Shown here: positions 8,612 to 17,922 of the stretch, in pieces
Position numbering within the stretch: the stretch's first letter is position 1
Layout of the letters: each line of letters opens with the position of its first letter
Assembly: GCF_001941825.1 (NCBI RefSeq)
Contig: NZ_CP019038.1
Span: 496,001-560,000 of the forward strand
Direction: 5' to 3'
Length of the DNA stretch: 64,000 bases
Origin: Massilia putida
GTDB taxonomy: Bacteria > Pseudomonadota > Gammaproteobacteria > Burkholderiales > Burkholderiaceae_D
Position numbers and translations under genes: made by a program
The notes under the pieces: generated by a model
The model's database searches: none
The model's input: only the letters and a program-made list of their open reading frames with translations
What the model was told of the DNA's origin: nothing

Positions 8612-10528
8612 ATGGCGCTCGTCAAGAACATCACCAACACCCCTTACGACAACGGCGCCAACGCCAAGGTCGCGTCGTCGGCCACCCGCCTGGCCGATGT
8701 CCAGCGTAAGAAGGCCCGCACGCTCGCCAAGCAGCAGCAGGCCGCCGAACGCATCGCCGCCGCCGCCGCCCAGCTGGCGGCGGGCATCAACGAAGCGGCG
8801 TCCGCCGCCGAGGAACTGAAGCGCGCCTCCGACCAGATCGCGACGGGCGCCCAGCAGGCGTCGTCGGCGTCGCAGGAATCGCTGGCCGCGTTCCAGCAGG
8901 TGGAGGTCGCCATCGGCCGCCAGCTCGAGAATGCCGATGCCAGCCAGGCCCGCATGGACGCGGCCCAGAACCTGGTCGCCCGCACGGGCGCCGAGATCGC
9001 CGCGCTGGTCGGCAACGTGAGCGTGGCCGCCGAACGCCAGGCCGCCTCCGTCACGATGGTCGCGGAGCTGGAAAAGCAGGCCGCCAACATCGGCGACATC
9101 GTCAAGGCCGTGGCCCGCATCGCCGACCAGACCAACCTGCTCGCGCTGAACGCCGCCATCGAGGCGGCACGCGCGGGCAAGCACGGCAAGGGCTTTGCCG
9201 TCGTCGCGGACGAAGTGCGCACGCTGGCCGAGACGTCGGAGAAGAGCGCGAAGCAGATCCAGGAGCTCGTCGGCCAGATCCAGGGCGAAGTGAAGGTCGT
9301 GGCGGAAGGCATCGGCGCGTCCGCCCGCACCGTGCTGGGCGAAGTCGAGAACGGCAAGACCATCTCGGCACAGCTGGAGCAGATCCGCCTGGATGCGGCC
9401 GAGATCGTCGCCGGCGTGCGCGAGATCGCCGTGGGCGCGCAGCAGTCGGCCGCCGCCGCACAGCAGGCCCTGAAGGGCTCGCAGGAAATCGCCGCCGCGG
9501 CCGAGGAGCAGTCGGCCGCCGCCGAGGAGTCGGCCAAGACCGTCGCCGAGCAGAGCCAGGCGCTTGCCGAATGCGAGGCCGCGTCGGCGTCGCTGTCCGA
9601 ACTGGCCGAGGACCTCAAGAATTCCACCGACGTCGCCAAAAGCGCCGAGGAAGTGGCATCCTCCGCCGAGGAACTCTCGTCGGCCGTGCAGGAAATCAGC
9701 CGCGCCGGCGGCCAGATCATGTCCGCCATCGAGCAGATCCGCAAGGGCGCGCAGGTCCAGTCGGTCGCCAGCGAGGAATCGTCCGCCGCCATCAACCAGA
9801 TCGAAAAAGGCCTGCAGATCGCGCAGGCCCGCGCCACCGCGAGCGGCGACAAGGTAGGTGTCATCCGTACCGTCCTGGGCCGCAACAAGGACGCCGTCGA
9901 CAGCCTCGTCAGGGGGATCTCGACGTCGGTCGAAGCGTCGCGCGCCTCGCTCCGCCAGATCAAGGAACTGGCCCTCGTGTCGCGCCGCATCGACAAGATC
10001 GTCGATGCGATCACGACCGTTTCGATCCAGACCAACATGCTCGCGGTGAACGGTTCGATCGAAGCGGCGCGCGCCGGCGAGTTCGGCAAGGGCTTCGTCG
10101 TCGTCGCGACGGACATCCGCAACCTCGCGCACGATTCGGCCGAAAACGCCGACAACATCAAGGACCTCGTCAAGAACGTGCAGGACCAGATCGCCGTCGT
10201 CGGCCGCGACCTCGACGAGATCGCCGCCACCGCGCTGGCCGAAGCCGAGAAGGCGAAGGCCATCACCACCGCGCTCGTGACAATCGAGAGCGACATCGGC
10301 GTCGTCGACAAGGGCACGAACGAGATCCTCGCCGCCGCCAACGACATCTCGGCCGCCATCGTGCAGGTCAAGACGGCGACCGACCAGATCGCGGCCGCCG
10401 CCCAGGAAGCGGAAAAGGCGTCGGCCGAGGCGGCGGCCGCGGCGAAGCAGCAATCGCAGGAGGCGGACGAGCTGGCCAGTGCCGTCGAGGAAGTGGCGTC
10501 GCTGGCCGACGAACTGCAGAGCGCGTAA
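8612..10528 (+). CDS. Soluble chemoreceptor with two tandem MCP signalling domains
   Basis: This is a 638-residue cytoplasmic methyl-accepting protein with no signal peptide, no membrane helix and no separate ligand-binding domain. It is almost wholly Ala/Glu/Gln-rich coiled coil. It holds two signalling hairpin tips: one at about 171-206 ([19 protein letters not shown], nearly canonical) and one at about 470-510 ([17 protein letters not shown], diverged). Repeated Glu/Gln-Glu/Gln pairs in the flanking helices are candidate CheR/CheB methylation sites. A normal receptor has one tip, so this resembles two fused signalling modules. AGGAGG lies before the ATG. It heads the chemosensory operon. 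Confidence 0.88.
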   Translation: MALVKNITNTPYDNGANAKVASSATRLADVQRKKARTLAKQQQAAERIAAAAAQLAAGINEAASAAEELKRASDQIATGAQQASSASQESLAAFQQVEVAIGRQLENADASQARMDAAQNLVARTGAEIAALVGNVSVAAERQAASVTMVAELEKQAANIGDIVKAVARIADQTNLLALNAAIEAARAGKHGKGFAVVADEVRTLAETSEKSAKQIQELVGQIQGEVKVVAEGIGASARTVLGEVENGKTISAQLEQIRLDAAEIVAGVREIAVGAQQSAAAAQQALKGSQEIAAAAEEQSAAAEESAKTVAEQSQALAECEAASASLSELAEDLKNSTDVAKSAEEVASSAEELSSAVQEISRAGGQIMSAIEQIRKGAQVQSVASEESSAAINQIEKGLQIAQARATASGDKVGVIRTVLGRNKDAVDSLVRGISTSVEASRASLRQIKELALVSRRIDKIVDAITTVSIQTNMLAVNGSIEAARAGEFGKGFVVVATDIRNLAHDSAENADNIKDLVKNVQDQIAVVGRDLDEIAATALAEAEKAKAITTALVTIESDIGVVDKGTNEILAAANDISAAIVQVKTATDQIAAAAQEAEKASAEAAAAAKQQSQEADELASAVEEVASLADELQSA

Positions 10529-10544
10529 CGGTCCCGGAGAACCC

Positions 10545-12074
10545 ATGAGAGACGACTCCAATCCGGCCGACCTGGCCGCCGACACCGACGTCCGCCAGTT
10601 CGTGACCTTCGTCGCGGGCGACGAGGTGTTCGCGGTCGACATGGCGCCGGTCCAGGAAATCATCCGCGTGCCCGACGTCGTGCGCGTGCCGCTGGCCCCG
10701 GCCACGCTGGAAGGCCTGGCCAACCTGCGCGGCAAGGTCCTGCCCATCATCAGCCTGCGCCGTGTGTTCGGCTACCCCGAACGGGCCCACGACGACGCCA
10801 GCCGCGCCGTCGTGATCGACCTCGGGCAGCCCCTCGGCTTCGTCGTGGACCGCGTCGCGAGCGTCGTCGGCGTGGACGTGCGCCAGATCGAGGACGCGTC
10901 CTGCATCGCCGCGACCGCGCGCAGCGACCTCGTGTCCGGCCTGCTGAAGAACGTGGGCGGCTACGCGATGATCATGGTGCTCGATTTCGAACGCCTGATC
11001 GCTAGCGAATTTGCCCAGGTGGCGGCCGGCGTCCGCGCCGGCGGCCACTCGTTCGCGGCCGCCGGACACGACACCGAGGAAGAGACCGCGAGCGACGAAC
11101 TGCAGCTGGTGAGCTTCGACGTCGCCGCGCAGGAGTACGCGGTCGCCATCGAAGACGTGCAGGAAATCGTGCAGATGCCGGACGAGGTCGTCCAGGTGCC
11201 GCACGCGGAAGCGCACGTGCTCGGGCTCATGACGCTGCGCCAGCGCCTGCTGCCGCTCGTGTCGCTGCGCCGCATGTTCGGGTTGCCGGCGCGCGCCGCG
11301 GACGAGCAGAGCCGCATCGTCGTCGTGTCGCCGGGCGCCGGGCGCACGGTCGGCGTTGTCATGGACAGCGTGAACGAAGTGCTGCGCGTGGCCCGGACCG
11401 AAGTGGAGCCCGTGCCGCCGCTGCTGGCGCGCGACCAGGCCGGCATGGCCGACATCGCGCACATCTGCCGCCTGGACGGCGGGCGCCGGCTCGTGTCGAT
11501 CATCGACGCGGCCAGCCTGTTCCACCAGCCGGCCGTCAAGGACATTCTGGAGAGCACGGACATGATGCAGGCGACCGACAACGACGCCGACGACGCCCTG
11601 GACAACGGCGGCGACGAGGAGGAACAGCTGGTCGTGTTCCGTCTCGGCCAGGAAGAATTCGGCGTGCCTATCGACAGCGTACAGGAAATCGTGCGCGTAC
11701 CGGAGCTGCTCACGCACGTACCGAAGGCCCCCGCCTTTGTCGAAGGCGTGATCAACCTGCGCGGCAGCGTGCTGCCGGTGATCGACCTGCGCCGCCGGCT
11801 CGGCCTGGACGCCGCCGCGCGCAGCGACCGCGAGCGCATCATGGTGTTCCTGATCGAGCGCGTGTGCACCGGCTTCATCGTCGATTCCGTCGCCGAAGTG
11901 CTGAAGGTGGAGCGCCGCGCGATCGAACCGGCGCCGCGCCTGTCCGGCGAGCAGTCGCTGCTGCTGGCCCGCATGGCCAACCTGGAGAAGCAGAAGCGCA
12001 TGGTGCAACTGCTGGATCCGCGCCACCTCGTGGCCGAGGGCGACCTCGCGCGGCTGTCGGAACTGGCGGACTGA
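10545..12074 (+). CDS. Triple-CheW scaffold protein
   Basis: This is a 509-residue protein made of three consecutive CheW-like domains (about 15-165, 185-335 and 360-505). Each repeats the pattern VQEI(I/V)...VP, a conserved LR step (NLRG in domains 1 and 3, TLRQ in domain 2) and LPxxxLRR. CheW domains bridge receptors to CheA, so three in one chain suggests a multivalent linker for receptor arrays. The start at ATG 10545 follows a Shine-Dalgarno-like GGAG. The frame is open further upstream, but that part lies inside the receptor gene. It is 16 bases after the receptor and 7 bases before cheB. Confidence 0.9.
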   Translation: MRDDSNPADLAADTDVRQFVTFVAGDEVFAVDMAPVQEIIRVPDVVRVPLAPATLEGLANLRGKVLPIISLRRVFGYPERAHDDASRAVVIDLGQPLGFVVDRVASVVGVDVRQIEDASCIAATARSDLVSGLLKNVGGYAMIMVLDFERLIASEFAQVAAGVRAGGHSFAAAGHDTEEETASDELQLVSFDVAAQEYAVAIEDVQEIVQMPDEVVQVPHAEAHVLGLMTLRQRLLPLVSLRRMFGLPARAADEQSRIVVVSPGAGRTVGVVMDSVNEVLRVARTEVEPVPPLLARDQAGMADIAHICRLDGGRRLVSIIDAASLFHQPAVKDILESTDMMQATDNDADDALDNGGDEEEQLVVFRLGQEEFGVPIDSVQEIVRVPELLTHVPKAPAFVEGVINLRGSVLPVIDLRRRLGLDAAARSDRERIMVFLIERVCTGFIVDSVAEVLKVERRAIEPAPRLSGEQSLLLARMANLEKQKRMVQLLDPRHLVAEGDLARLSELAD

Positions 12075-12081
12075 GGGCGGC

Positions 12082-13149
12082 ATGAAACTGTTGATCGTGG
12101 ACGACTCGGCGCTGATGCGGCGCCAGCTCGGCAGCCTGTTCGAGGAGGCGGGCGGATTCCAGCTCGCCTTCGCACGCAATGGGCGCGAGGCATTGGCCAT
12201 GAACGTCGAGTTTCAGCCGGACGTGGTCACCCTTGACGTCAACATGCCGGAGATGGACGGCCTGTCCGCCCTCGCGCAAATGATGATCGAGCGGCCTGTC
12301 CCCACCGTCATGCTGTCGTCGCTGACGGAACGCGGCGCCCTTGCCACGTTCGAGGCGCTCAACCTGGGCGCCGTCGACTACGTGGCCAAGCCCGGCGGGA
12401 CGATCTCGCTGGGCCTGGACGCCATCCGCGCCGATCTGCTCGCGAAGGTACGCGGCGCGGCGCGGGCGCGTGTGCGCCGTGCGCCGGCCGCCGCTGTCCA
12501 AGCGCCGGCGCCCGCGGCGGACATCCCGGCGCGGCCCCCGGCGGCCGCGGCGCCGGCCCGCGCGCGCGGCATCGTGCTGGTCGGCGTATCCACCGGCGGC
12601 CCGCGCACGCTGGAACGCATCCTGCCGCAACTGCCGGCCGCCTTCCCGTGGCCGGTCGTCGTAGCCCAGCACATGCCGGCCACATTCACGGCGCCGTTCG
12701 CGGCACGCATGGACAGCCTGTGCGCGCTGCGCGTCGTCGAGGCGGCGCGGCCGATGCCGCTGGAACCCGGCACGGCCTATATCTGCAAGGGCGGCGCGGA
12801 CGTGCTCGTGGTTGCGCGCGGCGGCGCGCCCGCGCTCGTGGCCCGGCCCGAGAGCGCGGGCCACCTGTGGCACCCGTCCGTGGAATTGCTGGGCCGCAGC
12901 GCGCTGGAGCACTACGCACCTTCCGATATCGTGGCCGTGATGCTGACGGGCATGGGCCACGACGGCGCCGACGCCTTCGCGGAGATCGCCCTGCGCGGCG
13001 GCCGCACGATCGCGGAGAGCCAGGACTCGGCCGTCGTCTTCGGCATGCCCGCCGAGCTCATCCGCCGCGGCGGCGCCCGCCAGGTGCTGGCCGCGGATCA
13101 AGTGGCGGCGCAACTCGTCGACTGGGTCGCGCCGCCGCTCCGCAACTAG
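12082..13149 (+). CDS. cheB: Chemotaxis methylesterase/glutaminase CheB
   Basis: This is a 355-residue receptor methylesterase that removes methyl groups from receptor glutamates. An N-terminal receiver (1-115) has D7/D8 and phosphoacceptor Asp52. A Pro/Ala-rich linker (about 130-163) follows, then the esterase domain. The catalytic triad is visible as Ser170 in GVSTGG, a His in VAQHMPA and an Asp in GMGHDGADA. Length is normal. It sits between the triple CheW and the HEAT gene in one operon. Confidence 0.94.
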   Translation: MKLLIVDDSALMRRQLGSLFEEAGGFQLAFARNGREALAMNVEFQPDVVTLDVNMPEMDGLSALAQMMIERPVPTVMLSSLTERGALATFEALNLGAVDYVAKPGGTISLGLDAIRADLLAKVRGAARARVRRAPAAAVQAPAPAADIPARPPAAAAPARARGIVLVGVSTGGPRTLERILPQLPAAFPWPVVVAQHMPATFTAPFAARMDSLCALRVVEAARPMPLEPGTAYICKGGADVLVVARGGAPALVARPESAGHLWHPSVELLGRSALEHYAPSDIVAVMLTGMGHDGADAFAEIALRGGRTIAESQDSAVVFGMPAELIRRGGARQVLAADQVAAQLVDWVAPPLRN

Positions 13150-13161
13150 AACAGGAAACCT

Positions 13162-13766
13162 ATGCCCTTCGTAAAAAACCGACCCGCCGGCGCCGCCGGA
13201 TACCTAGATGCTCCCACGGCCGCCAGGTGCCTGCGCGACGCCAACGCGGCCGTGCGCCGCGCCGCCGCCCAGGCGCTGGCGAGCGTACCGGACGCGTCCC
13301 GGGCCTGCTGGCCGCGCTCGACGCGGAAACCGACCTCGCCGCGCGCAGCGCGATCCTCGGCACGCTGGCCGCGATCGGCAGCGAGGAAGCCGTCGCGGGC
13401 CTGGCCGACTGCATGCGCAGCGAGGATGCGGGCTTGCGCAACGCCGCCATCGACGTGCTGCGTGGCCTGCCGGCGCAGGTCGCGCCCGTGCTCGCGCACC
13501 TGATCGTCGACCCGGACCGCGACGTGCGCGTTCTCGCCGTCGGCATCCTCGAGGCACTACGCCATCCGCAGGTCGAGGAATGGCTGCTGCACCTGATCGA
13601 GGCCGATTCCGACATGAACGTGTGCGGCGCGGCGCTCGACGTGCTGGCCGATATCGCGACGCCGGTCGCCGCCGGTCCTGTCGAGCGCCTGCTCGCCCGG
13701 TTCGAGGACGAGCCCTACATCTGGTTCGCGGGACGGTTCGTGCTGTCGCGCATCGCGCAAGGCTGA
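13162..13766 (+). pseudogene. HEAT-repeat protein, interrupted by a -1 frameshift
   Basis: The frame starting at ATG 13162 (AGGAAA upstream) reads as an N-terminal HEAT repeat (AVRRAAAQALASVPDAS). Near 13298-13306 its helical pattern stops making sense. The neighbouring frame then continues with GLLAALDAETDLAARSAILG, three to four more HEAT repeats and a natural stop at 13766, right before cheR. One extra G in the CCCGGG run would restore a protein of about 201 residues. It is either a sequencing or assembly error, a recent mutation, or less likely recoding. HEAT repeats are protein-binding superhelices, so a scaffold role between CheB and CheR is the likely ancestral function (inference). 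Confidence 0.75.
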
Positions 13767-14612
13767 ATGATGCTTGACACGACCATCAGCGCCGACGACT
13801 TCCAGCGCTTCCGCGAGTACTTTTATCGCAAGACCGGCATCCAGTTCGAGCCGTCCAAGCGCTATTTCGTCGACAAGCGCCTGGTCGAGCGCATCCAGGC
13901 CACGGGCTGCACCGGATTCCCCGACTATTTCGCCATGCTGCGCTTCGGCGCCGCCGGCCGCGAATGGCAGCAGCTCGTCAACGACATGACCGTCAACGAG
14001 ACGTACTTCATGCGCGAGGATTACCAGTTCGGCTGCCTCGTGCAGTCGCTGCTGCCGGAGCTCGTGAAGACCAAGCCGCGCGGCGAGCCGCTGCGCATCT
14101 GGGTGATGCCGTCGTCCTCGGGCGAGGAAGCGTACACGATCGCGATGTTCCTGCTGGAGCGCTGGCCGCAGCTGGCGCATTGGGACGTGGAGATCGTGTC
14201 GTCCGATATCGACACGCGCATCCTGCACCGGGCCCAGGAAGGACTGTACGGCAAGCGCGCCGTGCAGCACCTGCCGGCCGCCTGGCTGCAAAAGTACTTC
14301 ACGCGCGAAGGCGAGGAGTGGCGCATCAGCAGCGCCCTGCGCGATGCCGTCGCGTTCACGCGCGTGAACCTGAACGACCGCGCCGAGGTGGCGGCCTACC
14401 GCGACTTCGACGTCGTGTTCTGCCGCAACCTGCTGATCTACTTCGACGACGCGTCGCGCCGCCAGGCGGCCGAGTCGTTCTACGACGTGCTGCGCCCGGG
14501 CGGATTCATCTGCCTGGGCCACTCGGAGTCGATGAGCCGGATCTCGGCCCTTTTCAAGATACGCAAATTCCCGCAGGCGATCGTATACCAGAAGCCGCAG
14601 GAGGAACAATGA
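13767..14612 (+). CDS. cheR: Chemotaxis methyltransferase CheR
   Basis: This is a 281-residue SAM-dependent methyltransferase that methylates receptor glutamates, opposing CheB. The N-terminal helical domain (about 1-80) ends with TVNETYFMRE. The Rossmann domain has the SAM loop around SSSGEEAYTIAM and SDIDTRIL. The downstream conserved CRNLLIYF and GHSES segments are present. The start codon follows the HEAT stop codon immediately (TGAATG), and the end overlaps the next gene by ATGA, so translation is coupled on both sides. Confidence 0.95.
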   Translation: MMLDTTISADDFQRFREYFYRKTGIQFEPSKRYFVDKRLVERIQATGCTGFPDYFAMLRFGAAGREWQQLVNDMTVNETYFMREDYQFGCLVQSLLPELVKTKPRGEPLRIWVMPSSSGEEAYTIAMFLLERWPQLAHWDVEIVSSDIDTRILHRAQEGLYGKRAVQHLPAAWLQKYFTREGEEWRISSALRDAVAFTRVNLNDRAEVAAYRDFDVVFCRNLLIYFDDASRRQAAESFYDVLRPGGFICLGHSESMSRISALFKIRKFPQAIVYQKPQEEQ

Positions 14613-14977
14613 AACAGATACTCATCGTGGACGATGCCGCCACCGTGCGCATGTACCACCGCGCCATCGTCGAGGGCGCGGGCTACGGCGTTACGGAAGC
14701 CGTGAACGGCGTCGAGGCGCTGGAGCGGGCACTGGACGCGGCGTTCGACCTGTACATCGTCGACGTCAACATGCCGCAGATGGACGGCTACGCATTCCTG
14801 CGCGCGCTGCGCGGGCAGGACATGCCGCAGGCCCCGGCCATCATGGTCAGCACCGAAGGCGAGGACGGCGACCGCCGGCAGGCGCTCGCGGCCGGCGCCA
14901 ACCTGTACCTCGTCAAGCCGGCGCGCCCGGAAGGCCTGCTGCGCCACGTCCGCCTGCTGCTGGGAGAGCCCGCATGA
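14609..14977 (+). CDS. Single-domain CheY-like response regulator
   Basis: This is a 122-residue stand-alone receiver with D8/D9, phosphoacceptor Asp52 in YIVDVNMPQMDG, a Ser in the switch position (IMVSTEG) and Lys in YLVKPA. It has no output domain. Its ATG overlaps the cheR stop and its stop overlaps the cheA start, so it is embedded in the chemosensory operon. It may be the output receiver or a phosphate sink for CheA. A second CheY lies downstream. Confidence 0.93.
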   Translation: MKQILIVDDAATVRMYHRAIVEGAGYGVTEAVNGVEALERALDAAFDLYIVDVNMPQMDGYAFLRALRGQDMPQAPAIMVSTEGEDGDRRQALAAGANLYLVKPARPEGLLRHVRLLLGEPA

Positions 14978-17283
14978 CGACGCTCGCATCGAATCCCGTG
15001 CTGCAGCAATTCCTGCAGGAGTCGCGCGAGGGCCTGGAGGGCATCGCCGCCAGCCTGCTCGCTCTGGAACGTGCGCCGGACGACGGCGCGCGCATGGACG
15101 AGTTGTTCCGCGTCGTGCACACCCTCAAGGGGAACTGCGGCCTGTTCGACTTTCCGGACATGTTCCGCGTGATCCACGCGGCCGAAGATCTCATGAGTGC
15201 GGTGCGCGCGGGCCAGATCGCGTTCGGCGGCGGCATGGCCGACGCGCTGCTCGACGCGATGGACTTCGTCGCCCAGCAGATGGACGACATCGACGTGGCC
15301 GGCCGGCCGGGCAACGGCCACACGGCGGCGGCGGCATTGACGGCGCGGCTGCGCGCCCTCGTGCCCGCGGCAGCCGCCGGCGCGGGCGACATGCGTACTC
15401 CCGTCGAGGCCGCAGCCCCGCAATCGGCCCGCATGGCGGCGGCGCTCACGCTCGCCGAGCCGGCGGTGCGCGCCGCCTGCGCCGATCCGGCTGCCGCGGG
15501 CGCCGCACCGCTGTGGGTGGAATATGCGCCGGAACCGGAATGCTTCTTCAAGGGCGAGGACCCGCTCTATCAGGCGCTGCAGCTGCCCGGCGTCGTGTGG
15601 CGCCGCGTGACCACGGCCGACGCCTGGCCCGCGGCGGCGCAACTGGACCCCTATCGCTGCAACCTGCTGTTCCAGGCCGTGACCACCGCGCCGCGGGCGG
15701 CCGTGGAGGAACATTTCCGCTATGTGCCGGAACAGGTGTGGATCGCACCGGTGGAGCCGCCTGCCGCACCGTGCGCCGATCCGGAACGCGCGGCCGAGGC
15801 ATTCGCCATCGTGCGCGCGCAGGGCGAGGCATTGGCGCCGGACGATGGCGCGCCGTGGGTCCCGGGACGCGTGCTCGCGGCGCTGGCCACGATCCGCGGC
15901 TGCCTGCGTGCGATCGGCCGCGCGGACCTGCTCGACGACCTGGAGGTCTGCGTCGCCGCGGCGCTGGAAGACGCCGCGGCGACGCCGCTGCTCGCGTGGA
16001 TCGAACGCCATACGCAGGGCGCGGCCGCAGCGCCGCCGCCGCCGGTGCCGGTCGCGCAGCCCGAGGCGGAGCCGAAGTTCGGCCGCCGCGCCGACGACCA
16101 GCCCGCCGGCCGGATCCTGAAGGTCGAGCAGGCGAAGGTGGACCGGCTGATGAACCTGATCGGCGAAATGGTCGTCGCCCGCAATGGCCTGCCCTACCTC
16201 GCCGGCCGCGCGGAAAACCAGTATGGCGCGCGCGAACTGGCGCGCGAGATCAAGGCGCAGCATGCCGTCATCAACCGCATCGTGGATGAGATGCAGGACG
16301 CGATCATGCAGGTGCGGATGACGCCGATGTCGTTCGTGTTCCAGCGCTTCCCGCGCCTCGTGCGCGACATCGCGCGCCGCCTCGGCAAGGAGGTCGAGCT
16401 GGTGCTCGAAGGCGAAACGACGGAGGCGGACAAGAACGTCATCGAGGCGCTCGCCGACCCGCTGGTCCACATCGTGCGCAATGCGCTCGACCACGGCATG
16501 GAGCAGCCGGACGAGCGCCGCGCCGCCGGCAAGCCGGCCGCCGGCCGCCTCGTCCTGGCCGCGCGCCAGGAAGCGGACCGGGTCGTCATCGAAGTGGCCG
16601 ACGACGGCCGCGGCATCGACCCGGCGCGCATCCGGCAGAAGGCGCACGCCAAAGGTCTCGTCGACGAGGCCCAGCTGGGGCGGATGTCCGACCAGGAAGC
16701 CGTCAACCTCGTGTTCCTGCCGGGTTTTTCCACGGCGGAAGCGGTGTCGGACCTTTCCGGCCGCGGCGTCGGCATGGACGCCGTGCGCAGCGCGGTCGAC
16801 GGCCTCAACGGTACCGTGCAGTTGACGAGCGTGGCCGGCCGAGGCACCCGCCTGCAGCTAACGCTGCCGCTGTCGATGGCCGTGTCGAGCGTGATGATCG
16901 TCGAATCGGGCGGCGCGCGCTACGGCGTGCCGATGGACCTCGTCGTCGAGACGGTCCGCGTCCCGGCCGGCGCGGTGCACGCCATCGGGCAGCGCGAGGC
17001 GGCGGTGCTGCGCGGCCGCATCGTACCGCTGCGCGGGCTGAACGAGTTGCTGTTGCTGCCCGACACGCAGCGCCGCAACGACGCGGACGAACTGGCCGTG
17101 CTCGTGCTGCGCGTGCAAGGCCAGAATCTCGGCCTCGTGATCGACGACTTCTGCGGCGTGATGGAAGTCATCCTGAAGCCGATGGCCGGGATCCTCGGCA
17201 GCCTGGCCACGTACGCCGGCTCCGCCCTGCTGGGCGACGGGTCCGTCCTCATGGTCATCAACCCCAAGGAGCTGCTGCAATGA
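14974..17283 (+). CDS. cheA: Chemotaxis histidine kinase CheA
   Basis: This is a 769-residue kinase that reads receptor arrays. The N-terminal HPt domain has phosphoacceptor His49 in VVHTLKGNCG. A long Ala-rich middle region (about 130-370) has no obvious standard P2 fold and may dock the CheY partners. The dimerisation helices begin near ILKVEQAKVDRLMNLIGEMV. The HATPase shows the N box in HIVRNALDHGMEQP and G boxes near ADDGRGID and SGRGVGMD. A C-terminal CheW-like domain ends at the stop codon. The overlap with both neighbours (ATGA) shows tight translational coupling. Confidence 0.95.
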   Translation: MTTLASNPVLQQFLQESREGLEGIAASLLALERAPDDGARMDELFRVVHTLKGNCGLFDFPDMFRVIHAAEDLMSAVRAGQIAFGGGMADALLDAMDFVAQQMDDIDVAGRPGNGHTAAAALTARLRALVPAAAAGAGDMRTPVEAAAPQSARMAAALTLAEPAVRAACADPAAAGAAPLWVEYAPEPECFFKGEDPLYQALQLPGVVWRRVTTADAWPAAAQLDPYRCNLLFQAVTTAPRAAVEEHFRYVPEQVWIAPVEPPAAPCADPERAAEAFAIVRAQGEALAPDDGAPWVPGRVLAALATIRGCLRAIGRADLLDDLEVCVAAALEDAAATPLLAWIERHTQGAAAAPPPPVPVAQPEAEPKFGRRADDQPAGRILKVEQAKVDRLMNLIGEMVVARNGLPYLAGRAENQYGARELAREIKAQHAVINRIVDEMQDAIMQVRMTPMSFVFQRFPRLVRDIARRLGKEVELVLEGETTEADKNVIEALADPLVHIVRNALDHGMEQPDERRAAGKPAAGRLVLAARQEADRVVIEVADDGRGIDPARIRQKAHAKGLVDEAQLGRMSDQEAVNLVFLPGFSTAEAVSDLSGRGVGMDAVRSAVDGLNGTVQLTSVAGRGTRLQLTLPLSMAVSSVMIVESGGARYGVPMDLVVETVRVPAGAVHAIGQREAAVLRGRIVPLRGLNELLLLPDTQRRNDADELAVLVLRVQGQNLGLVIDDFCGVMEVILKPMAGILGSLATYAGSALLGDGSVLMVINPKELLQ

Positions 17284-17525
17284 CGCACACATTCGACGAG
17301 GGCGTCCTCGTCTGCGCCGGCACGCTGGCGGTCGACGACGCCGAACCGCTGTTGCAGGCGCTGGCGGACCGGCCCGGCGCGGCCGTCGACCTCGCGGGCT
17401 GCGGGCACGTGCATGGCGCCTGCCTGCAGGTGCTGATGGCCACGCGCGTCGACGTCCGCGCCTGGCCCTCCGGGCCGCAACTGGCGGCGTGGCTGCGCGC
17501 GGCGCTCGCCCCCCAACAAGACTAA
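17280..17525 (+). CDS. Small STAS-like protein of the chemosensory operon
   Basis: This 81-residue protein has the length and pattern of a short STAS domain: an initial strand (VLVCAGTL), a helix (AEPLLQALADRP), a strand AAVDLAGC, then a helix after GCGHVHGACLQVLM. The usual phosphorylatable Ser/Thr after the D-L-x-x-C/v motif is not clear, as the segment reads GCGHVHG. STAS proteins bind partner kinases or regulators. Here it would act with CheA or the receptor array (inference). It starts inside the cheA stop codon. Family assignment is by pattern only. Confidence 0.65.
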   Translation: MTHTFDEGVLVCAGTLAVDDAEPLLQALADRPGAAVDLAGCGHVHGACLQVLMATRVDVRAWPSGPQLAAWLRAALAPQQD

Positions 17526-17547
17526 CCCAACCGAAAGAGAGAACGAC

Positions 17548-17922
17548 ATGGCAAAAACCATCCTCGTCGTGGACGATTCCGGCACCATGGTGCTGAGCCT
17601 GAAAAACAACCTGGAGATCGCGGGCTTTTCCGTCCTCACGGCCGGCGACGGCGTGAAGGGCCTGGAGCGCTTGAAAGACGGGCCGAAGCCGGACCTGATC
17701 ATCACCGACATCAACATGCCGAACATGGGCGGCATCGAATTCATCGGCAAGGCGCGCGCCACGCCGGGCTTCCGCTTCACGCCCATCCTCGTGCTCACGA
17801 CGGAAAGCCAGCAGGCGCGCCGCGACGAAGCCAAACGGGCCGGCGCCACGGGCTGGATGGTCAAGCCCGTCGGCGGCGCCGACCTGCTGAAGATCGTCCG
17901 GCAAGTCCTGCCGGGAGCGTGA
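17548..17922 (+). CDS. CheY-like response regulator
   Basis: This is a 124-residue stand-alone receiver with D9/D10, phosphoacceptor Asp54 in IITDINMPNMGG, switch Thr in LVLTTES and Lys in MVKPVGG. It is closer to classical CheY (PGFRFTPILVLTTES) than the receiver upstream of cheA. AAAGAGAG lies before the ATG. Its stop overlaps the next gene. Confidence 0.93.
   Translation: MAKTILVVDDSGTMVLSLKNNLEIAGFSVLTAGDGVKGLERLKDGPKPDLIITDINMPNMGGIEFIGKARATPGFRFTPILVLTTESQQARRDEAKRAGATGWMVKPVGGADLLKIVRQVLPGA

Noticed and set aside
8531..10750. A 739-residue minus-strand frame rich in Gly, Leu, Arg and Asp
   Set aside because: It is the reverse complement of the highly repetitive coiled-coil receptor gene, which explains the repeats. 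No ribosome site or family.
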